A DNA stretch of 62,536 nt from Actinomycetes bacterium (GTDB lineage: Bacteria; Actinomycetota; Actinomycetes; Actinomycetales; Dermatophilaceae): positions 1-62,536 of the forward strand of contig JAKOPT010000087.1 of the NCBI GenBank assembly GCA_029778715.1. Direction: 5' to 3'. The position numbers and the translations under genes are program-made. The notes beneath the pieces are model-generated. The model made no database searches. It was not told where the DNA came from and was given only the letters and a program-made list of their open reading frames with translations. Below are positions 8,194-17,551 of the stretch, in pieces (the first letter of the stretch is position 1; each line of letters begins with the position of its first letter).

Positions 8194-10854
8194 ATGTCGA
8201 TTGTCACGGTCCTCTTGACGAGATCAGCGACTGGTGAGGCCATGGTCGCGACCCTGCGCGACTGGTCCGCGGCCGGGCAACTCATGCCGTTCGTATGGCT
8301 TCGGGAGGCTCGGGATACCCTCCCCGCCGCGACCTTACGGGTCTCCGCGGGCGAGTTGACGTCGGTGACGCTCCAGCACTTCGTCGCCTCCGAGGCGCCC
8401 CAACGGGTCCGGCTGGTCGCGTTGTGGGGTGATGCGGACGGCGATTTGGCTGCGATGTCCGATGTCGCCAATCGCCACGCGGACGCCTTGAGATCGATGA
8501 ACATCGCATCCTTGGACCTGGTGAGCATCAACGTGACCCGGGTGGGTCGCTACGACCCTGATCGGCTACTCGTGTTGACCGGGTTCCACAGTCTGCTGCT
8601 GTCGCCGGACGACTCGCGGGGTCCGGCGAGCCCCTCGCGATTCTTGGATGCGGACGACGATGTGACCGCGGTGGCTCGCTCGGCGGTCCATGCTGTGGCA
8701 ACGATCGGCGGGCTCCTTCCGGGCCTTCCGGACGCGCCGTTCGACGACGTTGACCCGCCCCTGAGCGATCATGTCCGTGCCCTGCGGGTATTCACCGTGC
8801 TCATCGACGCGTCCTCGGTCGAGGAAGCCCTGCGCGTTCAGGTGTTATCGATGGCCGATGGGTTCCCCCTCGTCACGGAGAACGGCATCTCGGCGACGAC
8901 GATCGAGAACGTCGAGTTCGCCAGCGGAGCGATGAGCGATGCCGTCTGGACCGCACACCGGCACCTGCTCATGAGCGGTCGCGTGCCGCCCAGCCGGGAT
9001 CCGATCATCAGACCTGGCCTTCTCGAGTCCATCAAGTTGTTCTTCCAGTTTCTCTGGGCGGCATTGCGCGCTGCGCCTGGGCAATGGGCCCAAAGCGTCA
9101 TCTACTCGGGAAAACAATGGGTCGCCAACACCGCGACCCGGGCCATCTTCGGTGCGGACTCCCAGATGCAGATCGTGGTCGGCGGGGTCGCCGCCTCGAC
9201 CGGGGATCAAATCAAGGCAGTTCGACAACTCCAGGACAGCCTGCCCGACGCCAACGGAGAGCACCAGGTTCACCACGATTACGGGCCGGTGTGGCGGGAT
9301 GTCGCCGGCGGCGCGCTCACGCTTCTGGATGGGGCGACCCGATCCGACACCGTGCGGCATGTCGACATCGGCGGTCAGCGTGCGGTCATGCGCAACGGGG
9401 CTTTGGTGGCACCTGGATTCGATCGCAGTTTCGTGATCGCGGACGCGCATGTGCGCAACATCCTCGGGCTCGACCGGGTGCTCCCGTGGGATGTCCTGGC
9501 TCTACGACAGTTGGTCCAGCGCGCAGACGCGGTGGACCCAACCGACCCCGGTTCCGCCTCGGTTGCGGCGTGCCGCGCCGATGCCCTCGCGTGGTGGGCC
9601 GGCATCAAACAGACCTACACGGCCAAGGTCGGCGACCGCCTCGCCTCGGAGTGGACGGCACGCCTTCGTGAGATCGCCCGCTACTGGCACATTCTCCAGG
9701 AAGCCCAACGTCACGCCGCCATCACCGGTGAGGTCGAACGCGCCCAACGCCGCCTGGCGACCTGGATCAGAATCATCCTCGCGACCGTGGTGACCTTGTG
9801 CCTGGCGACCGTGGCGATGGGGATCTTGGCTGTCTTCGGCTGGGTGACGGTCGTGCTCGCCTGTGTGGTTTGGGTGATCCTCTGGCTCGGGGCGACCTTC
9901 ACGGCATACGTCAAAGGCACAGCGTCGATCTTCCAGGCGAAGTACCGTCGCCAAGAGGCGGTGACCCAAGCACAGGCGGCCGAACAAAACCTTCGGGCGG
10001 CGCTCGCCGACGCTGATCGTCTCGCCGATCTCTACGAGCTCTTCCAATCGTGGGCCGAGGTTCTTGCTGCCTTTGTGGCGAAGCCCTTGGGCCGCGAATG
10101 GACCGGGACGACCCGGCCGGCGGTAGCCAGCGAAGGGCACGCGCTGGCCGCCCAATTCGCCCGGGCGGAAGTCGACCAGCGACGGGTTGCCATGGTGGCC
10201 CATGCTTTGCGGGAGAGGCGTTTCGGTCCCGGTTGGCTTGGTGCGTGCTGGTCGGTGTTCCTCGAATCCGCGGCGGTCGACCTCGGCCCTCGGGGGGTCA
10301 GCCTGATCGGACGGCCGGAGCAACTTTATCGTCAGCGAGCAGTCGCTGAAGACGTGCAGTTGCCGTCCTGGGCCGCCCACCTTTCCGCGAACGGCGCCAG
10401 CCATGACGCTGGCTATCGCATGTGGGAGGCCCTCGTGGGCCAGTTGCGGGTCCATCAGGTTGGCCAGGTCGCCGAACTCATCGGTCTCCTACGCCTCCAG
10501 GACGGCAATATGCCAGAGTATGCCGACTTCGTCGCTGCGTTGGACCACCCCGACCAGCGCACCTTCCCGAACGAACTATTCTCGCCGCGCGCGATTCTCG
10601 ACAACGAGACGCGACCGCGAGAACAATGGCAACGGCGGGGCATGTCCGGGTTGAGCGAATTGCGGACCATGGCCTCGATCGGGGGAGCGCTCGCGAAGAC
10701 CGACCTCTTGCGGGCCAGTCTGCCGACACCACCACCTGAGCGGACCAGTCTGCCGACCACACCACCGGAGCTCGAGTCACTGAACGGGCGGCCACCGGAT
10801 CGGCCGTTGCCTCCTGACAACCCGGGGGGCGACGACAACGGGTTGCGGTTCTAG
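8194..10854 (+). CDS. large membrane protein with two central TM helices, family not recognised (operon gene 5)
   Basis: The product has 886 residues. The N-terminal ~520 residues include an alpha/beta region (strands such as RLVALWGDADG) that I cannot assign. Two strongly hydrophobic helices form a hairpin at about 530-575. A charged, Ala/Gln-rich helical segment that may be a coiled coil follows at about 585-620, then a helical C-terminal region. The tail is Pro-rich with repeated LPT.PPE segments (about 845-880). By position it should place large cytoplasmic domains on both sides of a membrane hairpin. It begins 9 nt after the tubulin-like gene with no obvious Shine-Dalgarno, suggesting coupled translation. 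I do not claim a function. Confidence 0.7.
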   Translation: MSIVTVLLTRSATGEAMVATLRDWSAAGQLMPFVWLREARDTLPAATLRVSAGELTSVTLQHFVASEAPQRVRLVALWGDADGDLAAMSDVANRHADALRSMNIASLDLVSINVTRVGRYDPDRLLVLTGFHSLLLSPDDSRGPASPSRFLDADDDVTAVARSAVHAVATIGGLLPGLPDAPFDDVDPPLSDHVRALRVFTVLIDASSVEEALRVQVLSMADGFPLVTENGISATTIENVEFASGAMSDAVWTAHRHLLMSGRVPPSRDPIIRPGLLESIKLFFQFLWAALRAAPGQWAQSVIYSGKQWVANTATRAIFGADSQMQIVVGGVAASTGDQIKAVRQLQDSLPDANGEHQVHHDYGPVWRDVAGGALTLLDGATRSDTVRHVDIGGQRAVMRNGALVAPGFDRSFVIADAHVRNILGLDRVLPWDVLALRQLVQRADAVDPTDPGSASVAACRADALAWWAGIKQTYTAKVGDRLASEWTARLREIARYWHILQEAQRHAAITGEVERAQRRLATWIRIILATVVTLCLATVAMGILAVFGWVTVVLACVVWVILWLGATFTAYVKGTASIFQAKYRRQEAVTQAQAAEQNLRAALADADRLADLYELFQSWAEVLAAFVAKPLGREWTGTTRPAVASEGHALAAQFARAEVDQRRVAMVAHALRERRFGPGWLGACWSVFLESAAVDLGPRGVSLIGRPEQLYRQRAVAEDVQLPSWAAHLSANGASHDAGYRMWEALVGQLRVHQVGQVAELIGLLRLQDGNMPEYADFVAALDHPDQRTFPNELFSPRAILDNETRPREQWQRRGMSGLSELRTMASIGGALAKTDLLRASLPTPPPERTSLPTTPPELESLNGRPPDRPLPPDNPGGDDNGLRF

Positions 10855-10896
10855 GTGAGCGTGCGACGTGGTGACCAGCGGAAGGAATGGCTGCCG

Positions 10897-13800
10897 ATGA
10901 ATCATGACGGCCGGGAAATGCTCTGCGCCTGGCAGGAAGCCATGGGGCCACAGACGCCCGGTGTGCCGTCTCGGGAACAACTCGAAGAGATAGCCGACCG
11001 GGGCCGAGTTGTCCCCGAGGACGGGTATGCCGCGTGGCAGTGGCGGCACACGATTGCGCACCTCCTCAAGCAGGCCGGGCTGGGCGTGAAGTGGCCAGCC
11101 GTTGTCCTCGGCTTGTCCCTGCTGATCCCGCAGCACGTCGCTGCCGATGAACTCCCAGTATCGGCTCCGGACGAATCCGGGGGGCGCGAGGCGCAGGCAC
11201 CGACCGTGGACGCGGCAGATGCGCCGACGACACGGGAAAGTGCGCCGCCAGGACCGTCATCGGAATCGAGTGAGGCAGGGCCGGACGCGACCGTCGGTGC
11301 TCCGGAGGATGTCGCAGAGTCGAACGCCATCGTCGATGTCGTCGATACCTCAGGAGTTGCCGTGCCGATCGCGGAGGCTGATCCGGTGGCCGAATCATTC
11401 AGTTCTGCCTGGATCGATCCGTTCGAAGCCCCCTCGGCTCCGGTGAGGCCGGCCGACCCCCCGCTGGTGGACCCTGCACCGCTCGAGCAGACATCGGAAA
11501 CGGGAACCGTTCCACCGTCGGCGGATGGGGGGTGCGAGGGCCCGATCCCGCAGGAAACGGAACTGCCAGCGTCCCCGGACTCCGCTGAGATGGGGTCCGG
11601 GGAGATTGCGGACGCGGACGTTCCGGACGCGGAGGTTGCGGACGCGGACGTTCCGGACGCGGAGGTTCCGGACGCGGGGGTTCCGGAGCTGGCGGCGGCG
11701 CTGACTTCCGCAGCGGCAGCGGGGATAGCCTCCCTCGACATTGAATCTCCGGCGATCGCGGACTCCCCTGCGGCGGTGTCGGCGGCCGTCCCGGACCCGG
11801 CATCGGTGGATGCTGCGGCACCGGCCGCCGCGGGAGCCACCCGGCCTCGAGCAAGCCTTGCGGCGACACCGGAGGCCAACCGCCTGCGTGCCCTGCAGGA
11901 GTGGGCCGATGAACAGCAGACCGCGGGCCGGGTGCCCAAAGCCGCAGTGAGTCAGGCCAACCTCCGCATCCTCTCGCGCTACCGCTTCACCAGTCCCGCC
12001 GAGATCGTGAAGCGGGTCAGCGGGCTCACCGCGTGGGCCGCGGAGATCCTCGCCGTCCTTGCTGAGGCCGACAGCGTCTATGAAAAGGCCAGTGACGATC
12101 AGCCGGGGGAAGACGGCATACCGAAGCCGTTGTCAGCCTCTGAACCTGGCGCCGAGTCGGCCAGCGCCCCACCGGCACCCTCCGGTGCGTCCGCGAGCCT
12201 CGGCCAGTCGTCGACGGCGCCGGACCCGTTGCGCGAGCGGGTCGCATCACTCACTGCCGACCAGTTCGTCGAGGCGTACAGCCTGGCGCCGGACAGCGAT
12301 GAGGTCGAGGGCCGGATCACCGTCGTCAGCAAAGGCACCGAGTTGCACCTGTCCTGGCCCGAGGCGACCGGACCGGGCATCACCGTGTACCGCCTCGTCA
12401 TCGGCGATGGGGAGCGGCCGCTCAACCCGCAGTTCGGCGCGACCGCTGCCATCACCGTAACTGGTTCTGCCGTAGTTGAGTTCGTGACCCGTTCGGTTGT
12501 CGCTTTTCTCCAGGTGTGGTCGTATGCCGCTCCGACCCTCGAGGAGGCGGTCGAGGCCCAGCCCGACCTCGTGGCCGAAGCGGTGGTGGTGCGCCCCATC
12601 ACCAACGTCGTGCTGCACGCCGACCCGGGGCAGGTGCGGGCCGAATGGGAAGCCCCCGACGGCGCGAGTTGTGTGCGGCTCTACCGTTTCAAGGGCCATC
12701 GGGCTCCTACGCACCACCGGGAGACGGACCGCATCCTCGAGGCCGACGACAACCTTGGGGGCTTCTTCGACTTTGACGCGACGGGCGCACCGGTGTTTGT
12801 GTACCGCGCCGTCGTCGAGGCAAACGTCGCCGGTTCGACTCAACTCTCCGAGCCGGTCGACGTCACCGTCGAGGTGCCGGCCGACTTGTCCCCGGTAGTC
12901 GATCTCGCGTGCGAAGTCACCAGTTTTCCGGCGCGAGGCCATGCCGGCCAGGTCACGTTGACCTACACGGCGCCGGAGGCTGGCCAGGTCCGCGTCTACC
13001 GAATCCACAGCCAGTTGCCTGGCGGGCTTGCCGGTCGTCCGTTCCGGTTCGACGCACTTCCCGAGGCGCAGTTCTCGGAGTCGCGCCGCGTGGTCAACCC
13101 GGTGCACAAAGGCGAGGACGGCCGCGTCGCGATGAAGGCGGTTCGGTGGACAGCCGACGAATCGGTGACGTACTTCGTGCCGGTGACGATCCTCGGTCAC
13201 GACGCGATGGTCGGGTCGCCGGTGCGACTGATCGGCATGGGTGCCCCAGGTGATCCCCGGCTCAGGGAGCGCGTCCACGAGCAAGTCGTGACTTTCGAAT
13301 GGCCGAGCGGCGCCACCGAAGTCAGCGTGCACCTGGCGGCGGTCGGCGACCAAAGCGCCGAGATCACCGCCGGCGCGGCCTTCGCGCAGATCGACGCTAC
13401 GGACTACGAGCGCCGCGGGGGATGGCGCCTGCAACTCCCCAACAGTGGCCATGACCTCGATCTCGTCCTGACCGGCGTCAAAGGCAACCATCGCGGACCC
13501 TCGTCTCGGATCACCTTCTCACCGTTGGTGGTCATGGAGTACCAACTCAGCGCGGTGCGGGCCATGGGTCTGTTCGGGAAACCGAAGATCGTCTTCTCGG
13601 CCTGGGTGACCCACGGTCGGTTCAAGGCCGGGTGCCCGCCGCTCGTCCTGGTGTACCGGCCCGATCGCCTCCCACTGACCCCGCGTGACGGTCATCTCCT
13701 CCCCGTCGTGCCCGACGGCTCGGCGAATGTTCCGCCCGCGGCCGAGGCTCGGCAGGCAGCGGCTGCGACCTCCCCTGCCGAGGCCATGAAGTTCCGCGCC

Positions 13801-13914
13801 GAGATTCCCGGCGGGCACGGGTACCTCAGGGTGTTCATTAGCGCCAGTGTGCCGCTGGCGATGCGCCGAAGGATCGCCTTGATCGATCCTCCCGTGTGGT
13901 CCCTGAAGGTGTGA
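10897..13914 (+). CDS. large protein with acidic low-complexity region and FN3-like beta domains (operon gene 6)
   Basis: From ATG 10897 the product has 1005 residues. GTG 10855, directly after the previous stop, would add 14. I prefer 10897 because GGAAGGA lies about 10 nt upstream. The layout is: a ~75-residue helical N-terminal domain with a hydrophobic end; a very Asp/Glu/Pro/Ala-rich segment (about 85-330) that includes five tandem DAxVx pentapeptides; a helical domain (about 330-400); and several beta-sandwich units resembling fibronectin type III repeats (for example VRAEWEAPDG, VTLTYTAPEAG). It also has a WIDPFEAP motif of the kind seen in the other tails. FN3-like units usually bind proteins, so a scaffold or adaptor for the GTPases is plausible. 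Confidence 0.7.
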   Translation: MNHDGREMLCAWQEAMGPQTPGVPSREQLEEIADRGRVVPEDGYAAWQWRHTIAHLLKQAGLGVKWPAVVLGLSLLIPQHVAADELPVSAPDESGGREAQAPTVDAADAPTTRESAPPGPSSESSEAGPDATVGAPEDVAESNAIVDVVDTSGVAVPIAEADPVAESFSSAWIDPFEAPSAPVRPADPPLVDPAPLEQTSETGTVPPSADGGCEGPIPQETELPASPDSAEMGSGEIADADVPDAEVADADVPDAEVPDAGVPELAAALTSAAAAGIASLDIESPAIADSPAAVSAAVPDPASVDAAAPAAAGATRPRASLAATPEANRLRALQEWADEQQTAGRVPKAAVSQANLRILSRYRFTSPAEIVKRVSGLTAWAAEILAVLAEADSVYEKASDDQPGEDGIPKPLSASEPGAESASAPPAPSGASASLGQSSTAPDPLRERVASLTADQFVEAYSLAPDSDEVEGRITVVSKGTELHLSWPEATGPGITVYRLVIGDGERPLNPQFGATAAITVTGSAVVEFVTRSVVAFLQVWSYAAPTLEEAVEAQPDLVAEAVVVRPITNVVLHADPGQVRAEWEAPDGASCVRLYRFKGHRAPTHHRETDRILEADDNLGGFFDFDATGAPVFVYRAVVEANVAGSTQLSEPVDVTVEVPADLSPVVDLACEVTSFPARGHAGQVTLTYTAPEAGQVRVYRIHSQLPGGLAGRPFRFDALPEAQFSESRRVVNPVHKGEDGRVAMKAVRWTADESVTYFVPVTILGHDAMVGSPVRLIGMGAPGDPRLRERVHEQVVTFEWPSGATEVSVHLAAVGDQSAEITAGAAFAQIDATDYERRGGWRLQLPNSGHDLDLVLTGVKGNHRGPSSRITFSPLVVMEYQLSAVRAMGLFGKPKIVFSAWVTHGRFKAGCPPLVLVYRPDRLPLTPRDGHLLPVVPDGSANVPPAAEARQAAAATSPAEAMKFRAEIPGGHGYLRVFISASVPLAMRRRIALIDPPVWSLKV
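11611..11685. repeat. five tandem 15-bp units inside gene 6
   Basis: Five consecutive 15-bp units with consensus GACGCGGASGTTSCG encode DADVP, DAEVA, DADVP, DAEVP and DAGVP. They are in frame with gene 6 and sit in its acidic disordered region, so copy number can change without a frameshift. Confidence 0.9.
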
Positions 13915-13918
13915 CGAG

Positions 13919-16549
13919 ATGTCGACGACGCCCACGATGCCGTCCCGCAACCAGCCGGGGCAGTTGGTGTATGCCTCTGCGCGCGGAGGGTTCGGCGTTC
14001 AAGCCCGGACCGAGGACCTGACCCCCGAGGAAGCGGATGTGATGCTCGCGGGCATCGATCGCGATCGGCGGGAGTTCGGGGAAGTGATCCCGCCCTTCGC
14101 CGCGCCCGAAGAGGTGGCGGGATTCGCCCGCAACCTCACGTGTCGGATGACGCCGGCTGGGCTGATCACCTGGCTGTCGAGTCCCGCGGGGACCGATAGT
14201 TCGGGTCGACCCGGAAATGTCGTCACTCATGTCCTGCTCGAGCGCCTGCCGCGACCTGCCGGCTCGCCGCGCCCGGTGGAGCGCTGGCGCGCGTCCGGTT
14301 GGCTCACGCCGTTCGGGTCGGCGGCCGTTGAGGCTGTTGGTCTGCGCATCCCCTTCGGCGATGACCGACCGGTTGTGAGTCGGGAATCGGTGATCGCCTT
14401 CATCACGGACCCGGACGCGTGGCGGCTCGGCGCGCTCTGCGAGATCCTCGACGCCTTGGTCGGACCGAAAGGTTCCGCACCGGTCGTGGTGATCGCCTCG
14501 TCGCCGGACGAGGCGGCCTTGTGGATGGGGGCGGTGAGCCATCTCGTCACCGCCGAGGCCGCCCAGCGGTTGAGTTTCGCACTGTGGGAGAGCGCACGCG
14601 GCGTACTTGGCCGTGGGCGCGACCTCGACCTGACCTTCGTGTCACCGGCCGAGGCGGCGGCTCTCCGAGAGGCCGACCCGACGGTGGGAGTCATCGACCC
14701 TCGGGAGGAGCCGGCGCCACGAGCCTGGGAACCGCATGTAGAAGGGACCGAGGAACGACGATCGCCGTTCGGGCCCCTCGCGGTGGCGCTGTTCTCGCTC
14801 TTCGACGACCCGGCAGCCATCCTGGCGGAGGTGGAGCGCATCGGCAATCGGGGATTGCGCGTCGAATCCCTGGGGTGGCCTCTTGCGATGGCCCTCGTCG
14901 GGCACCTCGATGAGTGGCCGGAACTGGTGGGCCCCGTCGCCGAGGCGCTGCTCGGGGAATCCCCCGATGACTTGGACCGGCATCCTGACCTGTGGCAACT
15001 CGGGGTTCGGGCCATTGCGCAGCAAACCGGATCGAGCGCCCAGGAGGCATGGAGGGTCCTCAAGAAGCACCCACACACGTCCGCCCCGGTCATGGACTTG
15101 CTCCGCAAGATCCATCTTCATCGCCGTCTAGTCGACATCGACGGGCTAGTCGCTGAGGCGGTGCCCGTTGTCGGCCGGGGACGATGGTCGGCGTGGAACG
15201 ACCCCGACATTCAGAGCGCTGTGCTCGCGGGCGTCCGTCGAGCGAATCAACGGGGAGGGATCACCGAGGCGATCATTCTGTTGCGGATAGCCGAGGCTCT
15301 CAGCGGGGAGAGTCTTGGCGAGTGCGCGCCCACCGAGGCCGGCTCGGCATTGCAACGGGCCTTGACCGAGCACTTGACACCCGTGTTGACCTCGACTCCC
15401 CACGACCTCGTGCAGGCGGTGCCCGCACTGTCACGCAGGGCTCTAGCGCTCATCGTCCGGCCAGCGCTCGCGCAGTTGCCGCTTGTTTGGGCAGGGCCAG
15501 GGGCCGCACCCGGACGCCGAGTCCCGGTCGCGGTCATGAAGTGGCTTTACCCGAGTCCACCAGATATCCCACAATCGGGAGGGCCCTCGGATCTCGACGT
15601 CGATGTCGCGGCCGTCCTCGCCGAAACCGGGCGCGAGTCCCCGTGGTGGCCCTGGGCGCGCTCCACCCTCGTGCGGTATGCCACCGTCACACCCCAACCC
15701 ACGGTGCGAATCGACGAACTCCTCGCGACGCGGTTGCCACCGGGCGAGTTGTCGCTCGCCGAGGTGTATGCCGTCGCCGACGCCGATCAGGCACGGGTCG
15801 CCCCGTCAACGGCATACGGTGCGTTGGCGACGCTGGGTGCATCGGAAGGCCGCGAGGCAGTCCGAGCCCTGGAGTGGCTGGACCGCGGGAGTTTGTCGGC
15901 CTTGAGCCGGGCCGATCGTGATCTGGCGCGGCGGCTGATGCGGGTGCTGAATCCGTCCCCAGGCGTAGCCGCGGATCTGCGGGGTTTGCGCGAGCAGGCG
16001 CGAGAGGCTGTCGATACCCTGGCGCGGTTGCAGTCGCGGGCAGGGGTGGCCCTGGGGGGCCTCTGGAGCACGTTTGTGCTGCTTTGGATACCCCTGTCGC
16101 CGCCACGCGCGGTCGAGCAGATCGCTGCATACCTCGTCTCGAGCGACGTGGGCGACGCGTCCGTGGCCGCGCGCTTCTTGGGGAGGATGCTCGAAGGGCT
16201 CGTGAGAGACGAGGACTACTGGGACGCGACGACAGATGTTGCTGCGTTGGCGGTCCAACTGGAGCCCAGTTGGACGCACGCGAAAGACCCGCGGGTGCCC
16301 CTGTTGGCGCGCTGTTGCTCACCGGGCGAGGCGAATGCGCTCGATATCACGGTAGCCGCGATCTTCGGCGTCACAGACCGGAAGGGGCTCCAGGCCTGGC
16401 GCGACATGCTCCACGAACGGATGGCCGAGCGCCAGGACTTCGATCGTGAAGCACGCAAGGTCGTGAACGCCTGGTTTGACCGGGTGGCCGGCGGCGACGG
16501 GTTGGGGAGCAAGTTCGTTCGCCGAGGCAAGCGGGAGAACGAGGGATGA
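13919..16549 (+). CDS. GTPase-associated protein 1 (GAP1)-like protein (operon gene 7)
   Basis: The product has 876 residues. The N-terminal domain begins QLVYASARGGFGVQA, with a second conserved patch GRPGNVVTHVLL at about 100-111. Both match what I remember of the type 2 N-terminal domain of GTPase-associated protein 1 (GAP1-N2). The middle and C-terminal parts are helical and Ala/Leu-rich with no enzyme motif visible, as expected for the GAP1 M and C regions. The family is known from comparative genomics as a fixed companion of TRAFAC-type GTPases in NTP-dependent conflict systems. Such a GTPase lies two genes downstream (17548). The gene starts 4 nt after the preceding stop. Experimental function is not known to me. 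Confidence 0.75.
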   Translation: MSTTPTMPSRNQPGQLVYASARGGFGVQARTEDLTPEEADVMLAGIDRDRREFGEVIPPFAAPEEVAGFARNLTCRMTPAGLITWLSSPAGTDSSGRPGNVVTHVLLERLPRPAGSPRPVERWRASGWLTPFGSAAVEAVGLRIPFGDDRPVVSRESVIAFITDPDAWRLGALCEILDALVGPKGSAPVVVIASSPDEAALWMGAVSHLVTAEAAQRLSFALWESARGVLGRGRDLDLTFVSPAEAAALREADPTVGVIDPREEPAPRAWEPHVEGTEERRSPFGPLAVALFSLFDDPAAILAEVERIGNRGLRVESLGWPLAMALVGHLDEWPELVGPVAEALLGESPDDLDRHPDLWQLGVRAIAQQTGSSAQEAWRVLKKHPHTSAPVMDLLRKIHLHRRLVDIDGLVAEAVPVVGRGRWSAWNDPDIQSAVLAGVRRANQRGGITEAIILLRIAEALSGESLGECAPTEAGSALQRALTEHLTPVLTSTPHDLVQAVPALSRRALALIVRPALAQLPLVWAGPGAAPGRRVPVAVMKWLYPSPPDIPQSGGPSDLDVDVAAVLAETGRESPWWPWARSTLVRYATVTPQPTVRIDELLATRLPPGELSLAEVYAVADADQARVAPSTAYGALATLGASEGREAVRALEWLDRGSLSALSRADRDLARRLMRVLNPSPGVAADLRGLREQAREAVDTLARLQSRAGVALGGLWSTFVLLWIPLSPPRAVEQIAAYLVSSDVGDASVAARFLGRMLEGLVRDEDYWDATTDVAALAVQLEPSWTHAKDPRVPLLARCCSPGEANALDITVAAIFGVTDRKGLQAWRDMLHERMAERQDFDREARKVVNAWFDRVAGGDGLGSKFVRRGKRENEG

Positions 16550-16564
16550 GAAGGGTGCGACGCG

Positions 16565-17551
16565 ATGCCGCAGTATGAGTTGGGGCCGAATCAGAGTGTC
16601 CAGACCCGCCGCGGGCTGGTCCGAGTCCAGGCCACGTATGGCGCCACCCCGGTGCGCTTGGAGTTCCGGTATTCCACCCCACCCGAGGACGCCAGCGCGC
16701 AGGAGCAACTATGGACGCGGCACGGGGATCTGTGGGTAGGGACCTTCAGCCGCCCGTTGACGCAATTGCCCCAGCGGGCCGCGCTCTTTGCCACGGTGGC
16801 CAATGGTGAGTTCCCGGTCAACGAGAAACTCGCGGTGACGATCGACATCGGCAATGACCTACTGACCATCGTTCCCCGCAGCCTGGGGGGCTGCAGCGAG
16901 GCCCTCGTGGCCGAGATTGAGTTCTTCGGACAGACGCTCGTCTTCAAGGACTCCACTCCGGTCGACCAGGGGACCGTGACACCCGCGCGCGCGGCGGTCC
17001 GTTCGGCCTTGCGTTCTCGAGAGGTCTCTCCCGAGGTCGAGTCGATCGTTGTGGCAGTTGATCTGTCCGCCTCAATGCGAGGACCGGCTTCGCGACAGGA
17101 GTTGGAGACTCTCCTCGACTGTGTTGAAGCATTGGCTGGGGAGGCGACCCCCGGCAACCGCCCGGCGCTCCTCGGACTCGAAAAGCCGGCGCAATCCTTT
17201 CCTTCGCGTGCCGAGTTGTTCGGTGCCCTCGACGCGAACGACGTGCTTTTCGGGAGCAACCTCTCGAAGTACGAACTCGTCGCTGCGCTTGTGGCCCCGG
17301 ACCGAATGCTTTACCTGGTCAGTGACGACCTGCCCGTGTGGCTCGCCGACTCTGGGGCCCGGGACATGAGGGGCCGCGTCGAAGTGGTGCTGCTCGGCTA
17401 TCCCGGTCCAGCCCCCGAACGGGTGGGTGGCTGCTTCGTGACCCGCTGGTCCGCCGCTTCGACCGACATGGCAGCCGCCCTCACCGAGGGCGTCCGGCAC
17501 CTTGTGCGACCGATGCTGCGCGACCTCGAGTCGAAGGAGACTGCCCGGTGA
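16565..17551 (+). CDS. cytoplasmic vWA-domain protein (operon gene 8)
   Basis: The product has 328 residues. The N-terminal ~150 form a beta-rich domain I cannot assign. The C-terminal ~170 are a vWA domain with its metal site at D166-L-S-A-S170. There is no signal peptide or membrane helix, so unlike gene 3 it should act inside the cell. The ribosome site GAGAAGGG precedes ATG 16565. The stop overlaps the GTG of the GTPase gene (GTGA), implying stoichiometric production. Cytoplasmic vWA proteins often act as adaptors to NTPases, so a link to the adjacent GTPase is likely but inferred. Confidence 0.8.
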   Translation: MPQYELGPNQSVQTRRGLVRVQATYGATPVRLEFRYSTPPEDASAQEQLWTRHGDLWVGTFSRPLTQLPQRAALFATVANGEFPVNEKLAVTIDIGNDLLTIVPRSLGGCSEALVAEIEFFGQTLVFKDSTPVDQGTVTPARAAVRSALRSREVSPEVESIVVAVDLSASMRGPASRQELETLLDCVEALAGEATPGNRPALLGLEKPAQSFPSRAELFGALDANDVLFGSNLSKYELVAALVAPDRMLYLVSDDLPVWLADSGARDMRGRVEVVLLGYPGPAPERVGGCFVTRWSAASTDMAAALTEGVRHLVRPMLRDLESKETAR

